Position numbers and translations under genes: made by a program. Shown here piece after piece: positions 42,504-51,272 of a DNA stretch of 53,974 nt. Numbering within the stretch: position 1 is the first letter of the stretch; each line of letters starts with the position of its first letter. Below the pieces are notes generated by a model that was given only the letters and a program-made list of their open reading frames with translations, had not been told where the DNA came from and made no database searches. Origin of the DNA: a virus; IMG/VR virus record IMGVR_UViG_3300044648_000096, positions 1 through 53,974 of that record; one strand, given 5' to 3'.

Positions 42504-43679
42504 TTATCTTCCAAAATCTGCTTCTAATCTTTGTTCTACTGCTGTTTTGTCTTTTGCGGAGACATCCACCCTGTTTGCATTACCTTGTGTAAGCGGGGGA
42601 ACGTTGTGTTGTTTGGATTTTTGATCTAAAAGAACTTTTTCGCGCACTCTGGCCTCGAAGTCTTTTATGCCTTGTTTACCAAACTTATTATACAAGAGAT
42701 AATCAACTTTCTGTTCAGGGGTTCCCGGAGCTTTTAGATAAAAGTCCGAACTCAATTCTTGCAACAACTGAGGTTTAATAGCATCAGGAATCTTTCTGTC
42801 CATATACGTTTGAACTCTGTCAAGCGCGGTTTTTAGGAGTAAAGTTTTCTGATTGCGTTCTTGTTCCTGAACTTGTTTTTGATTTTCTGTATATTCTCTT
42901 AATTTTATTTCTCTTTCTGCGTTTAATTTCTTTTCGTATGAGTCAAGTTTAAAATCAATAAGCCCTGCCTCTTTATCTATCAATCCACCCTCTACAAGCT
43001 TATTAAATTCATAATCCACCAACTCAGGTGTCATCCCGGATTGCTCCAAATTGAAACGAACCTTTTGCTCAGGCGACAATGCTTTGAATGATCGTAATTG
43101 GTCAAACGGCTCATTAATCTCAGCCAGTGTTTTCCCCGACTTTAGCTCATCCATTAAAAGACGGGCTTCGGGGGTGTATTCTGATAAAAATACTTCGCGA
43201 TCAAACTTCTGTGCCTTTTCAACCTCTTGTTTTAAGCGGTTTTCAAATGACTGCTTAAAATACTCGTACCCTTTTTCTTCCGAATAATCTTGGGGTACTT
43301 CCCCGCCGATTTCGGCAATAAGGTCTTTCCACGAACCACCATCGGCTTCTTCCTGAGTGGTAGCTTCTGCTGTTTCAAGCGACCATTCATCTTCCTTTGG
43401 TTTAGCGGCATTCTCAGCTTTTTTAGCCTCTATTTCTTCTTTAGTGGCTGTTTCTGCTAATCCAAGTTCTTTTGCCTCATTAGCCAATGCCTGTTTTTCT
43501 TCGGCGGTTGGTTCTGTGGTTGCGGTTTGAGTGTTTTGGGTTTCTGTATTTGTTTCGGTTGTGGTTGTTTCCGCGCCGAAATCTGACAGAAGCCTATCCT
43601 CTACGGATACGGTTGTTGTAGCATTATTTTCAGTCTGTGACTGCACTGTTTCAGTGGATGCTTGGTTTTCTGTTGACAT
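42504..43679 (-). CDS. Scaffold-like protein, 391 aa, with the same motif at both ends
   Basis: Acidic, low-complexity N-terminal 110 residues (Thr/Glu/Gln-rich), a helical charged middle with coiled-coil character (KKLNAEREIKLREYTENQKQVQ), and no catalytic residues. It lies between portal and capsid, the usual scaffold position. VEDRLLSDFG (residues 26-35) and VEQRLEADFG (near the C-terminus, followed by a final R) share 7 of 10 residues and may be two capsid-docking peptides. Own promoter upstream. Confidence 0.75.
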   Translation of the reverse strand: MSTENQASTETVQSQTENNATTTVSVEDRLLSDFGAETTTTETNTETQNTQTATTEPTAEEKQALANEAKELGLAETATKEEIEAKKAENAAKPKEDEWSLETAEATTQEEADGGSWKDLIAEIGGEVPQDYSEEKGYEYFKQSFENRLKQEVEKAQKFDREVFLSEYTPEARLLMDELKSGKTLAEINEPFDQLRSFKALSPEQKVRFNLEQSGMTPELVDYEFNKLVEGGLIDKEAGLIDFKLDSYEKKLNAEREIKLREYTENQKQVQEQERNQKTLLLKTALDRVQTYMDRKIPDAIKPQLLQELSSDFYLKAPGTPEQKVDYLLYNKFGKQGIKDFEARVREKVLLDQKSKQHNVPPLTQGNANRVDVSAKDKTAVEQRLEADFGR

Positions 43680-43698
43680 TTATAATAAATTATTTAAA

Positions 43699-43727
43699 CA
43701 AATATAAATAGATGTTATAACACACAA
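43699..43727 (-). promoter_or_regulatory. Promoter of the scaffold-capsid unit with palindrome
   Basis: -33 TTG (43725-43727), 18-base spacer containing TAGATGTTATAACA, -7 TATATTTG (43699-43706), 19 bases before the ATG. This is the best Bacteroidota-type promoter in the window. The palindrome in the spacer would let a regulator control it directly. Confidence 0.7.
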
Positions 43728-43750
43728 TTCATAAGTTATTAACACTCACA

Positions 43751-45961
43751 TTATTCTGAGAGCATATCATTTGACATTTTGTGATTTTGCTCAATAACTT
43801 TGTTCTTTGCTTTATTGTCATCGACTTCCATTTGCACTTTACCTTTCAGCATAATATCATTGGAAGCTTGGTTTTGGCGATCTTCTCTGTCCTCTTGAGC
43901 GATCTGTAAGTTTGTTTGAAGTTGTTGTTGTTGCATTTGCATTTGCGCCTCACGGTCTGCTTGCGCTGACTCCTGAGCTATTTGCTGCACTCTTTGAAGT
44001 GATTCGCGGAAAATATTCTCAGCCTCAACAGTAGTCTCAGCCATTTCAAATCTCAAAGCATCTAAAGCACTTATTTCTTTGGTATTCATTCCAAACTCAA
44101 TATAAGCCCTCATGCGACTTCTTAATTCATTGTACTTGCCACCATCGTTAATATGCACACCATAATCCCTATATCCCAACTCGCGGGTGACTTGCATATA
44201 CTTATACTTCTCACTGCCTAGTATCTGCTCACCCTTGTCAAGTTTGTAAAACGCCCAGCTTACTTTTGTAGCCTCTACAATCTTTGTCATTACATTCTCG
44301 ACAAATAATTGCATCTGATAAAACAACGGTTCTGTCATTGTTCTACTTGCTTTAATCGCATCTTGAGAATTTGTTACAGTGGCGGAAGCGGCTATTTGTC
44401 CTTGTCGATTATCGTTAATCCCGGTAAGTCTATCTAGCGTATTTAAAAGCGTATCAAGTAATGCTAATATTCCTTCAAAGGATTGACTAAAACCAAGATC
44501 GTGTTCTTGCATCATTGATTTTAAATCAAGATTTTTCCCTGAGAAGTTTCCTGATGCTGCTGAGTTTGTAGTAATAAACCCATCATTCACCGCGTCATAC
44601 ATCAATTTCTTTAAAGTGGTGTTCTTTGGCAACGCAGCTAAGTCATACGCTAAAATCTTTCCTTTTGCCCTGTTAAGCTCTTTCATTAATTGGTACATCC
44701 CAATATCAAAAGCGGTATCAAAGTTCTCTATAACCTGCTGTAAAGGGATTCTGATACCGTCTACGGTTCCGAACAAACATCCAACATAAGAACTATCCAA
44801 AATATACGCTGGCGCATCATGGCTTCTCATTTGGAATGGCTTACGCCTCATGTTTACATCAAGCTCAGGCAAGCCACCAATTCGCGTAGCTTCCCATAAA
44901 TCTTCTTCCCACCCGGTTTCAATTTTGAAATGTCCTTTCTCCACACCCTTATCGTATTTAGCCTTGTTTGGCTCATATACATCATAAGGGATTTCATTCA
45001 TAATTTCAGTGGTAGTATCATCATAAGCCAACTGATTTGGGGTCTTTGGCATTATTTTATAATAAGACGGTTTAACTGATTTCCATTCTATATGAAGCAC
45101 AGTACACATTACCCCGCCTCCTTCGCCTTTAGCTAGCATACCCCGGCTTTGGCGTATATATGTTTCAGGATTTTGCTGCACATTGTACAATAAATCCCTT
45201 TGTTCTTTAGTTAATTCATACCTACGCAATACCTCATGGATAGGCATACGCATTCTGCATCCTTTGATCGGACTTTTCTCAATGAAATCATCCCCTTCTA
45301 TTTCTTCGTAAATGAAATCACGCGGGTCAATCTTCATAAAATCAACATCACCCTTTTCATTTATTTCAATCTTAGCAAAACACTTCCCGGTAATCCTTGC
45401 ATCTAAAAAACACTCTCCAAATTTCTTTACAAGTTTTAATGCTTTGATTTGCTCATTGACAATAATCTGCATTATATCTTCTTGCTTGTCCTTTGGACTC
45501 ATCTTTGCCCACAGAGGGTCGTCCTCACTCTCAGGTACGGGCGCACCTTCCATTACGTCTACCCCGGCTATTTCTTTTAATTCCGCTAATTCATCCTTAG
45601 CGATCATTGCTCCCATCATAAAATCCATTGCCGCCATCTTTTCAGATTTAGCCTGAATGTTTACGGTTTCAACAGTAGCGTTTAATGGTCTTGTTAACCA
45701 CTCTCCGCTCAATAAATCTTGTTTGGTTCTCCCCACGCGATAGGCAATGAATTTAGCCCTGTTCTGCACACCGTAAGTAGCTTCTAGCCACTTTATACTA
45801 TCGGGAGATTTAACGCCGTTATATGAGTTATAAAGCCGCGTAGCTTTATTTCTTTCGTTGTCTGCGTTGTTTAATAATGATTCTGCGTAGTCTAAGTGTT
45901 TTTTACACCATTCTGGTGTCTTTTCACTTTGCGGAATATCCTGTCTTGGAAAAATTGACAT
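43751..45961 (-). CDS. Portal protein
   Basis: A 736-residue protein next to TerL and the scaffold, of the size found in crAss-like portals. The core includes IDPRDFIYEE (wing region), HDAPAYILDSSYVGCLFGTVDGIRIPLQQ, and the conserved ILAYDLAALPKN...SAASGNFSGK (436-476). A Gln-rich C-terminal barrel-like helix (AQADREAQMQMQQQQLQTNLQIAQEDRED) matches the crown of other portals. It forms the dodecameric DNA channel. The 436-476 segment is repeated in the separate 73-aa gene at 48974-49195. Confidence 0.8.
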   Translation of the reverse strand: MSIFPRQDIPQSEKTPEWCKKHLDYAESLLNNADNERNKATRLYNSYNGVKSPDSIKWLEATYGVQNRAKFIAYRVGRTKQDLLSGEWLTRPLNATVETVNIQAKSEKMAAMDFMMGAMIAKDELAELKEIAGVDVMEGAPVPESEDDPLWAKMSPKDKQEDIMQIIVNEQIKALKLVKKFGECFLDARITGKCFAKIEINEKGDVDFMKIDPRDFIYEEIEGDDFIEKSPIKGCRMRMPIHEVLRRYELTKEQRDLLYNVQQNPETYIRQSRGMLAKGEGGGVMCTVLHIEWKSVKPSYYKIMPKTPNQLAYDDTTTEIMNEIPYDVYEPNKAKYDKGVEKGHFKIETGWEEDLWEATRIGGLPELDVNMRRKPFQMRSHDAPAYILDSSYVGCLFGTVDGIRIPLQQVIENFDTAFDIGMYQLMKELNRAKGKILAYDLAALPKNTTLKKLMYDAVNDGFITTNSAASGNFSGKNLDLKSMMQEHDLGFSQSFEGILALLDTLLNTLDRLTGINDNRQGQIAASATVTNSQDAIKASRTMTEPLFYQMQLFVENVMTKIVEATKVSWAFYKLDKGEQILGSEKYKYMQVTRELGYRDYGVHINDGGKYNELRSRMRAYIEFGMNTKEISALDALRFEMAETTVEAENIFRESLQRVQQIAQESAQADREAQMQMQQQQLQTNLQIAQEDREDRQNQASNDIMLKGKVQMEVDDNKAKNKVIEQNHKMSNDMLSE

Positions 45962-45981
45962 ACTATGGGTAGATTATTACC

Positions 45982-46000
45982 CAAATATATGTTATAACAT
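45982..46000 (-). promoter_or_regulatory. Portal promoter with ATGTTATAACAT palindrome
   Basis: -7 TATATTTG (45982-45989) overlaps by one base the perfect palindrome at 45989-46000, 20 bases before the portal ATG. The -7-to-ATG distance equals that of the scaffold promoter. A -33 TTG is not evident, so an activator at the palindrome may compensate. Confidence 0.6.
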
Positions 46001-46022
46001 CTAATTTGTATTAATAACTTAT

Positions 46023-48032
46023 TCACATCCAACGTTTAGGATGGTCATGCTCATCACCCAAGAACGGGTTTAAGTTTTCTAACGGAACAACATTCCCATT
46101 TTTATCCTGTTGCCAAGAGCCTAAATCAAGAATATCAGGGTTATTCCAATCCTCTTTATTGCGCGGCTGGATTTCAAATGAAACATCTTGCATCAGAGCC
46201 ATGCCATAAGCATCAGCAAGGTCATTATCTGAGCCAATATAAGCTATATCGAAGTTTTGTAATTGATTTAATAATTCAGGGAACCATATCTGATTGCAGA
46301 AATAATCCACCGCCGACTGCATTAATCCCAACATCAACGGCTTGCTATAATTATTAAGAGATACACCCCACAAATGGGTTTGCTCAGAATTTTCAGATTC
46401 AAATTTACGTGGGCGGTATGCTAAATACTGCGCCATACCTTTCATTTCAAAGTGCTTTATCACCCCTGCCGATCTTACGTCACAAAGCACAGCTTCATGT
46501 AAATTAAAATGCACAGCTAATTTACAGCACATTTCATAAAACAATTCTTTGCGTTCCGGGCGGCAACAAATAGTGGCAACCGGGGCTAATTGCAATGCGT
46601 TAGGAATAGTGTTTCGTCTTATAATAACACACATACCTCCTTTAGATTTTGAGGTACGCGACAAATCCTGATCGTAACCATCTGTCCCAGAGCAATATAA
46701 GTGGTCGTAACCTTTGATAGGAGCAAGATGGTCTTGGTGTATTAAAAAACAAACACCATCTTCTGTAACGCTATTATCAATTTTAACTTCGGTTTGCGCG
46801 GGGAATAAATACTCTCCTGTTTTTAAGTCTTTTTTCCATTCAATCTGACATCTTACATACTTCTTTGGACTTGACATAATCTTGTCCATTTGGTCATTCA
46901 TTATATCAGTATCAAAAGCATTTACGATGGTCTTTCTGAAAATGTCAGCTTCGGTTAAAGGGTAATCTTTTAAATGCTCTTGGTATTTTTCAGAGTTCTT
47001 ACCCTTCATTATCTCTTTTCTCTCCGCGATAATGGTTTCTTTTGCAGCCTCAGTATCTTCTACCCCAACAGACTCAAAAGTCTTGTATTCCTTCTCTAAA
47101 TTCGGAATTTTTGGGATTTCTAAAGAACATCCACCATAAAACGGTTTATGAAATCTCTCTGCGGTTACTAAGAACTTAATAAAGTTGTTTTCTTCCGCCT
47201 CGTGCCACATTTTTTGAAAATCGCGGCTTCCTTTATTCATGTTACCGCCTGTTCCCCACATCCAAAAATTACCAATTTGAATACTACCGTCCATAATACA
47301 GGGGCGAGTATGGCTATAAAATTTCTCCAAGTGTTCAAACTCCCCGCATTCCTCAGCCATAACATCTACCAACGCCAATCCTTTAAACAATGCGGGAGAT
47401 TGTTTCATTGTACGTACATAAATAGTATTACGCGTTCCCCCTTCAATTAAAGAGCCATCTTCCCCGCGAAACTTGTATCCGGCTATTACCTGATCGTCGT
47501 TGTCCTTTAATTTCTTTACTCGTAGTTCAGGCGGCAACATAGATTCTGATGTGCGCCATTTACGCATAAAATCCTGAGCGTATAAGTCTTGTCCCGCCGC
47601 AACACCACACTGATATGCACCATTACGAAATCTAAAGTCATAATCGACCTTTGCCTTTTGGAACAATTCAGACGCTCCAATACGGCGTTTCTTAGCGCAA
47701 ATGAAATTCTTCTTATTAGCAATGCAATACTCAATCAAATAGATCATTTCAAGGTGTAAATCCACCATGTCGGGCGAGATAATACCCGCCGCCGCCGCCA
47801 TTGAGTTAAAATTGAGGTAATAATAGTAGCGTCCCGGTATAAATAACCCGCCAGTTTGGTATCCGTTGGTGATGTAATATAATTGCTCGTTCCACCAATC
47901 TTCCCATTGTGGAGTGCCGATAACTTTAGGATTTCTTATTGAGTCTGCAAAATCAGGGATTCCGTACTTTACAATAGGATTTGGACAATAGTTTTTGCCC
48001 TTTCTGTATGGTGGGCGGGCAATTATACTCAT
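46023..48032 (-). CDS. terL: Terminase large subunit
   Basis: A 669-residue protein with both TerL domains. ATPase: a Walker A-like CAKKRRIGAS at 112-121 (a deviant P-loop with KRRIGAS) and Walker B ALVDVMAEECGEFE at about 220-232. Nuclease (RNase H-like): acidic residues D451 (CSGTDGYDQD), D518 (VLCDVRSAG) and D604/D607 (GSDNDLADAYGMA). It pumps DNA into the prohead and cuts concatemers. Directly downstream of the probable small subunit with a 4-base overlap. Confidence 0.9.
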   Translation of the reverse strand: MSIIARPPYRKGKNYCPNPIVKYGIPDFADSIRNPKVIGTPQWEDWWNEQLYYITNGYQTGGLFIPGRYYYYLNFNSMAAAAGIISPDMVDLHLEMIYLIEYCIANKKNFICAKKRRIGASELFQKAKVDYDFRFRNGAYQCGVAAGQDLYAQDFMRKWRTSESMLPPELRVKKLKDNDDQVIAGYKFRGEDGSLIEGGTRNTIYVRTMKQSPALFKGLALVDVMAEECGEFEHLEKFYSHTRPCIMDGSIQIGNFWMWGTGGNMNKGSRDFQKMWHEAEENNFIKFLVTAERFHKPFYGGCSLEIPKIPNLEKEYKTFESVGVEDTEAAKETIIAERKEIMKGKNSEKYQEHLKDYPLTEADIFRKTIVNAFDTDIMNDQMDKIMSSPKKYVRCQIEWKKDLKTGEYLFPAQTEVKIDNSVTEDGVCFLIHQDHLAPIKGYDHLYCSGTDGYDQDLSRTSKSKGGMCVIIRRNTIPNALQLAPVATICCRPERKELFYEMCCKLAVHFNLHEAVLCDVRSAGVIKHFEMKGMAQYLAYRPRKFESENSEQTHLWGVSLNNYSKPLMLGLMQSAVDYFCNQIWFPELLNQLQNFDIAYIGSDNDLADAYGMALMQDVSFEIQPRNKEDWNNPDILDLGSWQQDKNGNVVPLENLNPFLGDEHDHPKRWM

Positions 48033-48589
48033 ACTCGTTGCGGTTTTTTATTCCGCACAATTTCGTAATTTTTCTTATTACGCTGTAAAATTTCTATGTA
48101 GCTGTTCTGCTGATCGCCTTTTAGTTGACCTTCCTTCAAAACATCTTCGTAAATCTCATTCTCGATAGCTTTTATGCGGTTATTAAGCATATCAATAGAC
48201 TTTAGACAGTTTTCAAGTGCTTTCCCGTCCAAAGTTGGGATTTCCCCCTGCAACTGCGCGACTTTATTGCGATAGGTTTGCTTTAATTCTTCTTTTTCAT
48301 CGTACTGCAACGACTTGTATGCCTCAATAGCCACCATTATACGGTGACTTTTATCATCATCTTCAATGGCCTTTAGGATTTTTGGGTTGTTGTCCCCAAA
48401 AGCCTCTATCATTGCCCTGCGAATTCGGTCTTGTTGGTTAAAACGACGAAATGGGCTGTGATAATCGTAGGCGGCAGCTATAAAGCATAATTCTTCGTCA
48501 GATATTCCCGACAGTTCAGGGCATAAAGCCACGCAAGCTGGGCGCAAGGCGACTTTGTTTTTTGTATCAAGATATATGACGTAGCTCAT
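48029..48589 (-). CDS. Probable small terminase subunit, 186 aa
   Basis: Position immediately before TerL with a 4-base overlap is the main evidence. The N-terminal half (LRPACVALCPELSGISDEELCFIAAAYDYHSPFRR) is a conserved block I recall from Bacteroidota phages upstream of TerL. The C-terminal half is helical (KALENCLKSIDMLNNRIKAIENEIYEDVLKEG), suitable for ring assembly. No visible HTH, so DNA recognition is unproven. Confidence 0.55.
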   Translation of the reverse strand: MSYVIYLDTKNKVALRPACVALCPELSGISDEELCFIAAAYDYHSPFRRFNQQDRIRRAMIEAFGDNNPKILKAIEDDDKSHRIMVAIEAYKSLQYDEKEELKQTYRNKVAQLQGEIPTLDGKALENCLKSIDMLNNRIKAIENEIYEDVLKEGQLKGDQQNSYIEILQRNKKNYEIVRNKKPQRV

Positions 48590-48933
48590 TAGTTGCTGTT
48601 TGGATTAAGCGATAACAATTCATCGCCGCTATCGAATTCCTCAACTAAAATTCCGTCAACTTCTTCCCCCCATCCGCGTTGTTCGGCTATATCTCTAGCC
48701 TCATTCCAATCGCCTGATTTTGAAACAATGATAGTTCCGCAATATGGGCGCGGTTCAAATTCGTTGTAAGGGCAATCGGCGGGAGCTTCCCCCATAACTT
48801 CGGTTGCTTTTTTGGCATCGAATACAGCTCTAGTTGTAAAAACTCGCTCATCGACTAACAAAACCTTCTTAAAGTTTTCGTCTTTAACCTCATCAAAAGC
48901 TCGGAAGTGTTTATTTACGTTTTTAGGTATCAT
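48589..48933 (-). CDS. Hypothetical protein, 114 aa
   Basis: Acidic, with scattered Cys and the stretch GTIIVSKSGDWNEARDIAEQRGWGEEVDGILVEEFDSGDE. Unrecognised. It abuts the small-terminase-like gene (one-base overlap). A variant palindrome lies just upstream of the ATG. Confidence 0.6.
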   Translation of the reverse strand: MIPKNVNKHFRAFDEVKDENFKKVLLVDERVFTTRAVFDAKKATEVMGEAPADCPYNEFEPRPYCGTIIVSKSGDWNEARDIAEQRGWGEEVDGILVEEFDSGDELLSLNPNSN

Positions 48934-48935
48934 TT

Positions 48936-48988
48936 TTACGGATTTTGTAATTTTTATTTCGGCGGGAGATTATTTACTGATTTTGTAA
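48936..48988. promoter_or_regulatory. Two variant palindromes around a GGCGGGA word
   Basis: 48936-48950 (TTACG-GATTT-TGTAA) and 48974-48988 (TTACT-GATTT-TGTAA), each one base off consensus, separated by GGCGGGA (48961-48967). The second overlaps the stop codon of the portal-fragment gene. They would control the 48933 gene and the terminase genes below. Confidence 0.5.
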
Positions 48989-49195
48989 AGAGGTGTCAAT
49001 GAATTTTACATCCGTCCCGTCAGGATTGAAAATTTTAACTGGATTTTCTACGTCTTTTCCAGAATAATTTCCACTTGCTTTTGAGCAATACACAATTACG
49101 CCCTCTTTTTTGTATTTCTCTATAATGTCATTCATTTTAGCGTTTTTGGGCAAGGCGGCTAAATCATAAGCTAGTATTTGTTTTTCTTCACTCAT
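48974..49195 (-). CDS. Stand-alone portal-segment protein, 73 aa
   Basis: Residues 6-17 are ILAYDLAALPKN, identical to portal residues 436-447, and residues 39-47 (ASGNYSGKD) align with portal ASGNFSGKN at the same relative spacing. Overall about 22 of 45 aligned residues agree, so the copy is old and under selection rather than a fresh duplication. The remainder is a new N-terminal MSEEKQ and a C-terminal tail (VKIFNPDGTDVKFIDTSLQNQ). It overlaps the PD-(D/E)XK gene by 4 bases. Function unknown: an assembly modulator or a decoy for a portal sensor are candidate ideas. Confidence 0.7.
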   Translation of the reverse strand: MSEEKQILAYDLAALPKNAKMNDIIEKYKKEGVIVYCSKASGNYSGKDVENPVKIFNPDGTDVKFIDTSLQNQ

Positions 49196-49947
49196 ATCAA
49201 AATGCTTTTTTGTAATAATTTCTCTTTTATCTTATCCTTGTTCAGCTCCAATAATGCCATGACATCGTGCTTTAAGTAAGGTACGTGTATTTTCTTGTGA
49301 TTCACTTTTCCCACGCGACAGGTCGATGGTTGTATCAAATGTATGAAAAGTTCTTTAATCTTTTTCCCGGTCAATTTCTCAGCGTGATACCCATAATAAC
49401 TTAACTGGAACGCTGTTTTCATAAACTTACTATTGGGTAAGTGATCGAAAGGAGCAAATAACCAACCTCTGCCTTTATACAAATCATCTTCCATGTTCTC
49501 ATAACATTTGGTGTCCGATAAAACAATTTGGCTGTCTTTGCGGTTAGTTGTTAGGCAAAGGGTGTCGGTTGTCCCGGCGGTTCTGAATTCTTCGCAATAA
49601 AGTATAGTTTGTGGGAATTTCTTAGCATACGCTCCGTACATCACCGACAGTTCTAACACCGCTAGCTGTATATCATTGAACTCGGCGGGGATTTCATCAT
49701 GCTTCAAGTAATGAGTTAAAGCGGCATCAACTCTTACCCCCTCCGATCTTTGTTCGTCCCATTTGGCTAATGTTTTTTCCATACCCTCTTGGTTTTTACC
49801 GCCAGTAAAGTATGCTATCTTATTAGCGTCAAATCTAGGGGCTAAGAATTCATAGCACTCGCTAAAAGACATATAGTAATTCCCCGCCGAATCGGTGTAT
49901 TCATGCGTTTCTTCATTAAGATTTACCTTTGCGGGGAATAAGCTCAT
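49192..49947 (-). CDS. PD-(D/E)XK nuclease
   Basis: A 251-residue protein with the RecB/Cas4-type arrangement: E119/E120, GTTD (D128), a strand with D145-T-K147 (IVLSDTKCY) and QLSYYGY (Q181-x2-Y184). These fit the acid, D, D-x-K and Q-x2-Y positions of exonucleases that process duplex ends. It is coupled by 4-base overlaps to the exoribonuclease-like gene upstream and the portal-segment gene downstream. Likely recombination or host-DNA degradation. Confidence 0.7.
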   Translation of the reverse strand: MSLFPAKVNLNEETHEYTDSAGNYYMSFSECYEFLAPRFDANKIAYFTGGKNQEGMEKTLAKWDEQRSEGVRVDAALTHYLKHDEIPAEFNDIQLAVLELSVMYGAYAKKFPQTILYCEEFRTAGTTDTLCLTTNRKDSQIVLSDTKCYENMEDDLYKGRGWLFAPFDHLPNSKFMKTAFQLSYYGYHAEKLTGKKIKELFIHLIQPSTCRVGKVNHKKIHVPYLKHDVMALLELNKDKIKEKLLQKSILI

Positions 49948-50594
49948 AGTGACTGTAAGAATTTATATAATTCAAAATTCCACCTCGCGTCCGAAAGCGC
50001 ATTGTGTTCGTTTATTTGTTTCGGATATTTAGAGTGCCCCTTAAAAGACTTTAACGCAACATCAAAGCTGTTATTCCCTTTTATTCTATTAACCTCAAGG
50101 TCTACCATTTGCTTTAAGTCAACACAAAACATTGGAAATCCTTTTGGTAAATCAATCATTCTGCCAAACAAAGAACAAAATAATACCCAATCATAATCAG
50201 AATAATATCCATAAAACTCAGGATTATCAACTTTCATTTTAAGTCCATGTCTAATTCCACGAACTTCCTTCATTTCTTCTGGTAGCGGGTCATAAACCTT
50301 ACAACAACCCTCTCCATTATCACAAACGGCATAAGGCATTGTAAAATCAATGATTTCACTTGCTATTTGCCGATTTGATTTGGCGTATTTTTTTTCGTAA
50401 TTAATTGGTTTGATAACATTTTCTTTAACCCATTCATCTGCATCGTTTGGGTTAAATTCGTTGCTAACAGCATAATATTCGCGTCCGTCCTCAGCAATAA
50501 TTCCAACACTAATAAGGTCAATAAAATGCCTACGCTTACCAAATAAGGGCTTATGAAAGCCCTCTATGAACTCAAAATCTATAAAATACTTCAT
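49944..50594 (-). CDS. DEDDh-type 3'-5' exonuclease (Rv2179c-like)
   Basis: A 216-residue protein. D6-x-E8 (FIDFEF), D133/D135 (YYSDYDWVLF), H197 and D202 (EHNALSDARWNFEL) make up a DEDDh active site. The compact form with SDYDW and HNALSDA resembles the Rv2179c-type exoribonucleases frequent in phages, which trim RNA 3' ends. Substrate choice (RNA or DNA) is not certain. Confidence 0.75.
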   Translation of the reverse strand: MKYFIDFEFIEGFHKPLFGKRRHFIDLISVGIIAEDGREYYAVSNEFNPNDADEWVKENVIKPINYEKKYAKSNRQIASEIIDFTMPYAVCDNGEGCCKVYDPLPEEMKEVRGIRHGLKMKVDNPEFYGYYSDYDWVLFCSLFGRMIDLPKGFPMFCVDLKQMVDLEVNRIKGNNSFDVALKSFKGHSKYPKQINEHNALSDARWNFELYKFLQSL

Positions 50595-51272
50595 TTATGC
50601 TGTTTTAGCGTTTAATTCTATTACAGGGGTTGTTTCTTCGTCGATAACAAAGTTCTCGTCGGGGTTAACGGTAATATATCCTTTGCCTTGTAAAAACTCC
50701 TGACAAAACGCCTTTTGTTCTTCCTCGCTCATGTTCTTGAAGTCATTCAAATCTTCCTCTCCTTTTTTACCCTTCCTTATAAGATTCTCCACATACCTCA
50801 GTCCCATTTCCTCAACCGATACTGGCCTATTCCCAGCCGCGTACTCCCTTACTTCCTCCAAAATCTCGCCAAAAATTTTCTTAACCTCAGCAAATTCAGG
50901 GTACTTATCTTCTTCCTCTAATACGGCGGTTTTCAACTTAATCGTTTTCCCCGTTTCCTGATTCACCAGCTTTGTCCCGGTAATTACAAAGGCATTGTTA
51001 CCTTTTAATTCCACATCGGTAATCGTAGTGTCATTCACCGCGAACTCAAATTCCATTTCATCGCGCGGGTTTTGACAAACTTCGCAGAGATTCAACAAAT
51101 GTGATCGCAATTCTTTAAACTTTTTCTCTAATCCCAAATGGATAGGATACTTCGGTTCGTGTTTGGCGGGAGTCATATAACTAAACCCGTCCTTAAATTC
51201 TTCTACTTTCCCTTTTAATTTTAAACCGCTAATTCCGTTTTCAACTAGCGTAACCCGTTCTATTATGTTCAT
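50595..51272 (-). CDS. Hypothetical protein, 225 aa
   Basis: A family I associate with Bacteroidota phages but cannot name. The first 135 residues are beta-rich (VTLVENGISGLKLKGKVEE..., FVITGTKLVN); the rest is helical and acidic (NDFKNMSEEEQKAFCQEFLQG). Two Cys (CEVCQ) near residue 65. It abuts the exonuclease gene and overlaps the GIY-YIG gene by 4 bases. Function unknown. Confidence 0.65.
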   Translation of the reverse strand: MNIIERVTLVENGISGLKLKGKVEEFKDGFSYMTPAKHEPKYPIHLGLEKKFKELRSHLLNLCEVCQNPRDEMEFEFAVNDTTITDVELKGNNAFVITGTKLVNQETGKTIKLKTAVLEEEDKYPEFAEVKKIFGEILEEVREYAAGNRPVSVEEMGLRYVENLIRKGKKGEEDLNDFKNMSEEEQKAFCQEFLQGKGYITVNPDENFVIDEETTPVIELNAKTA

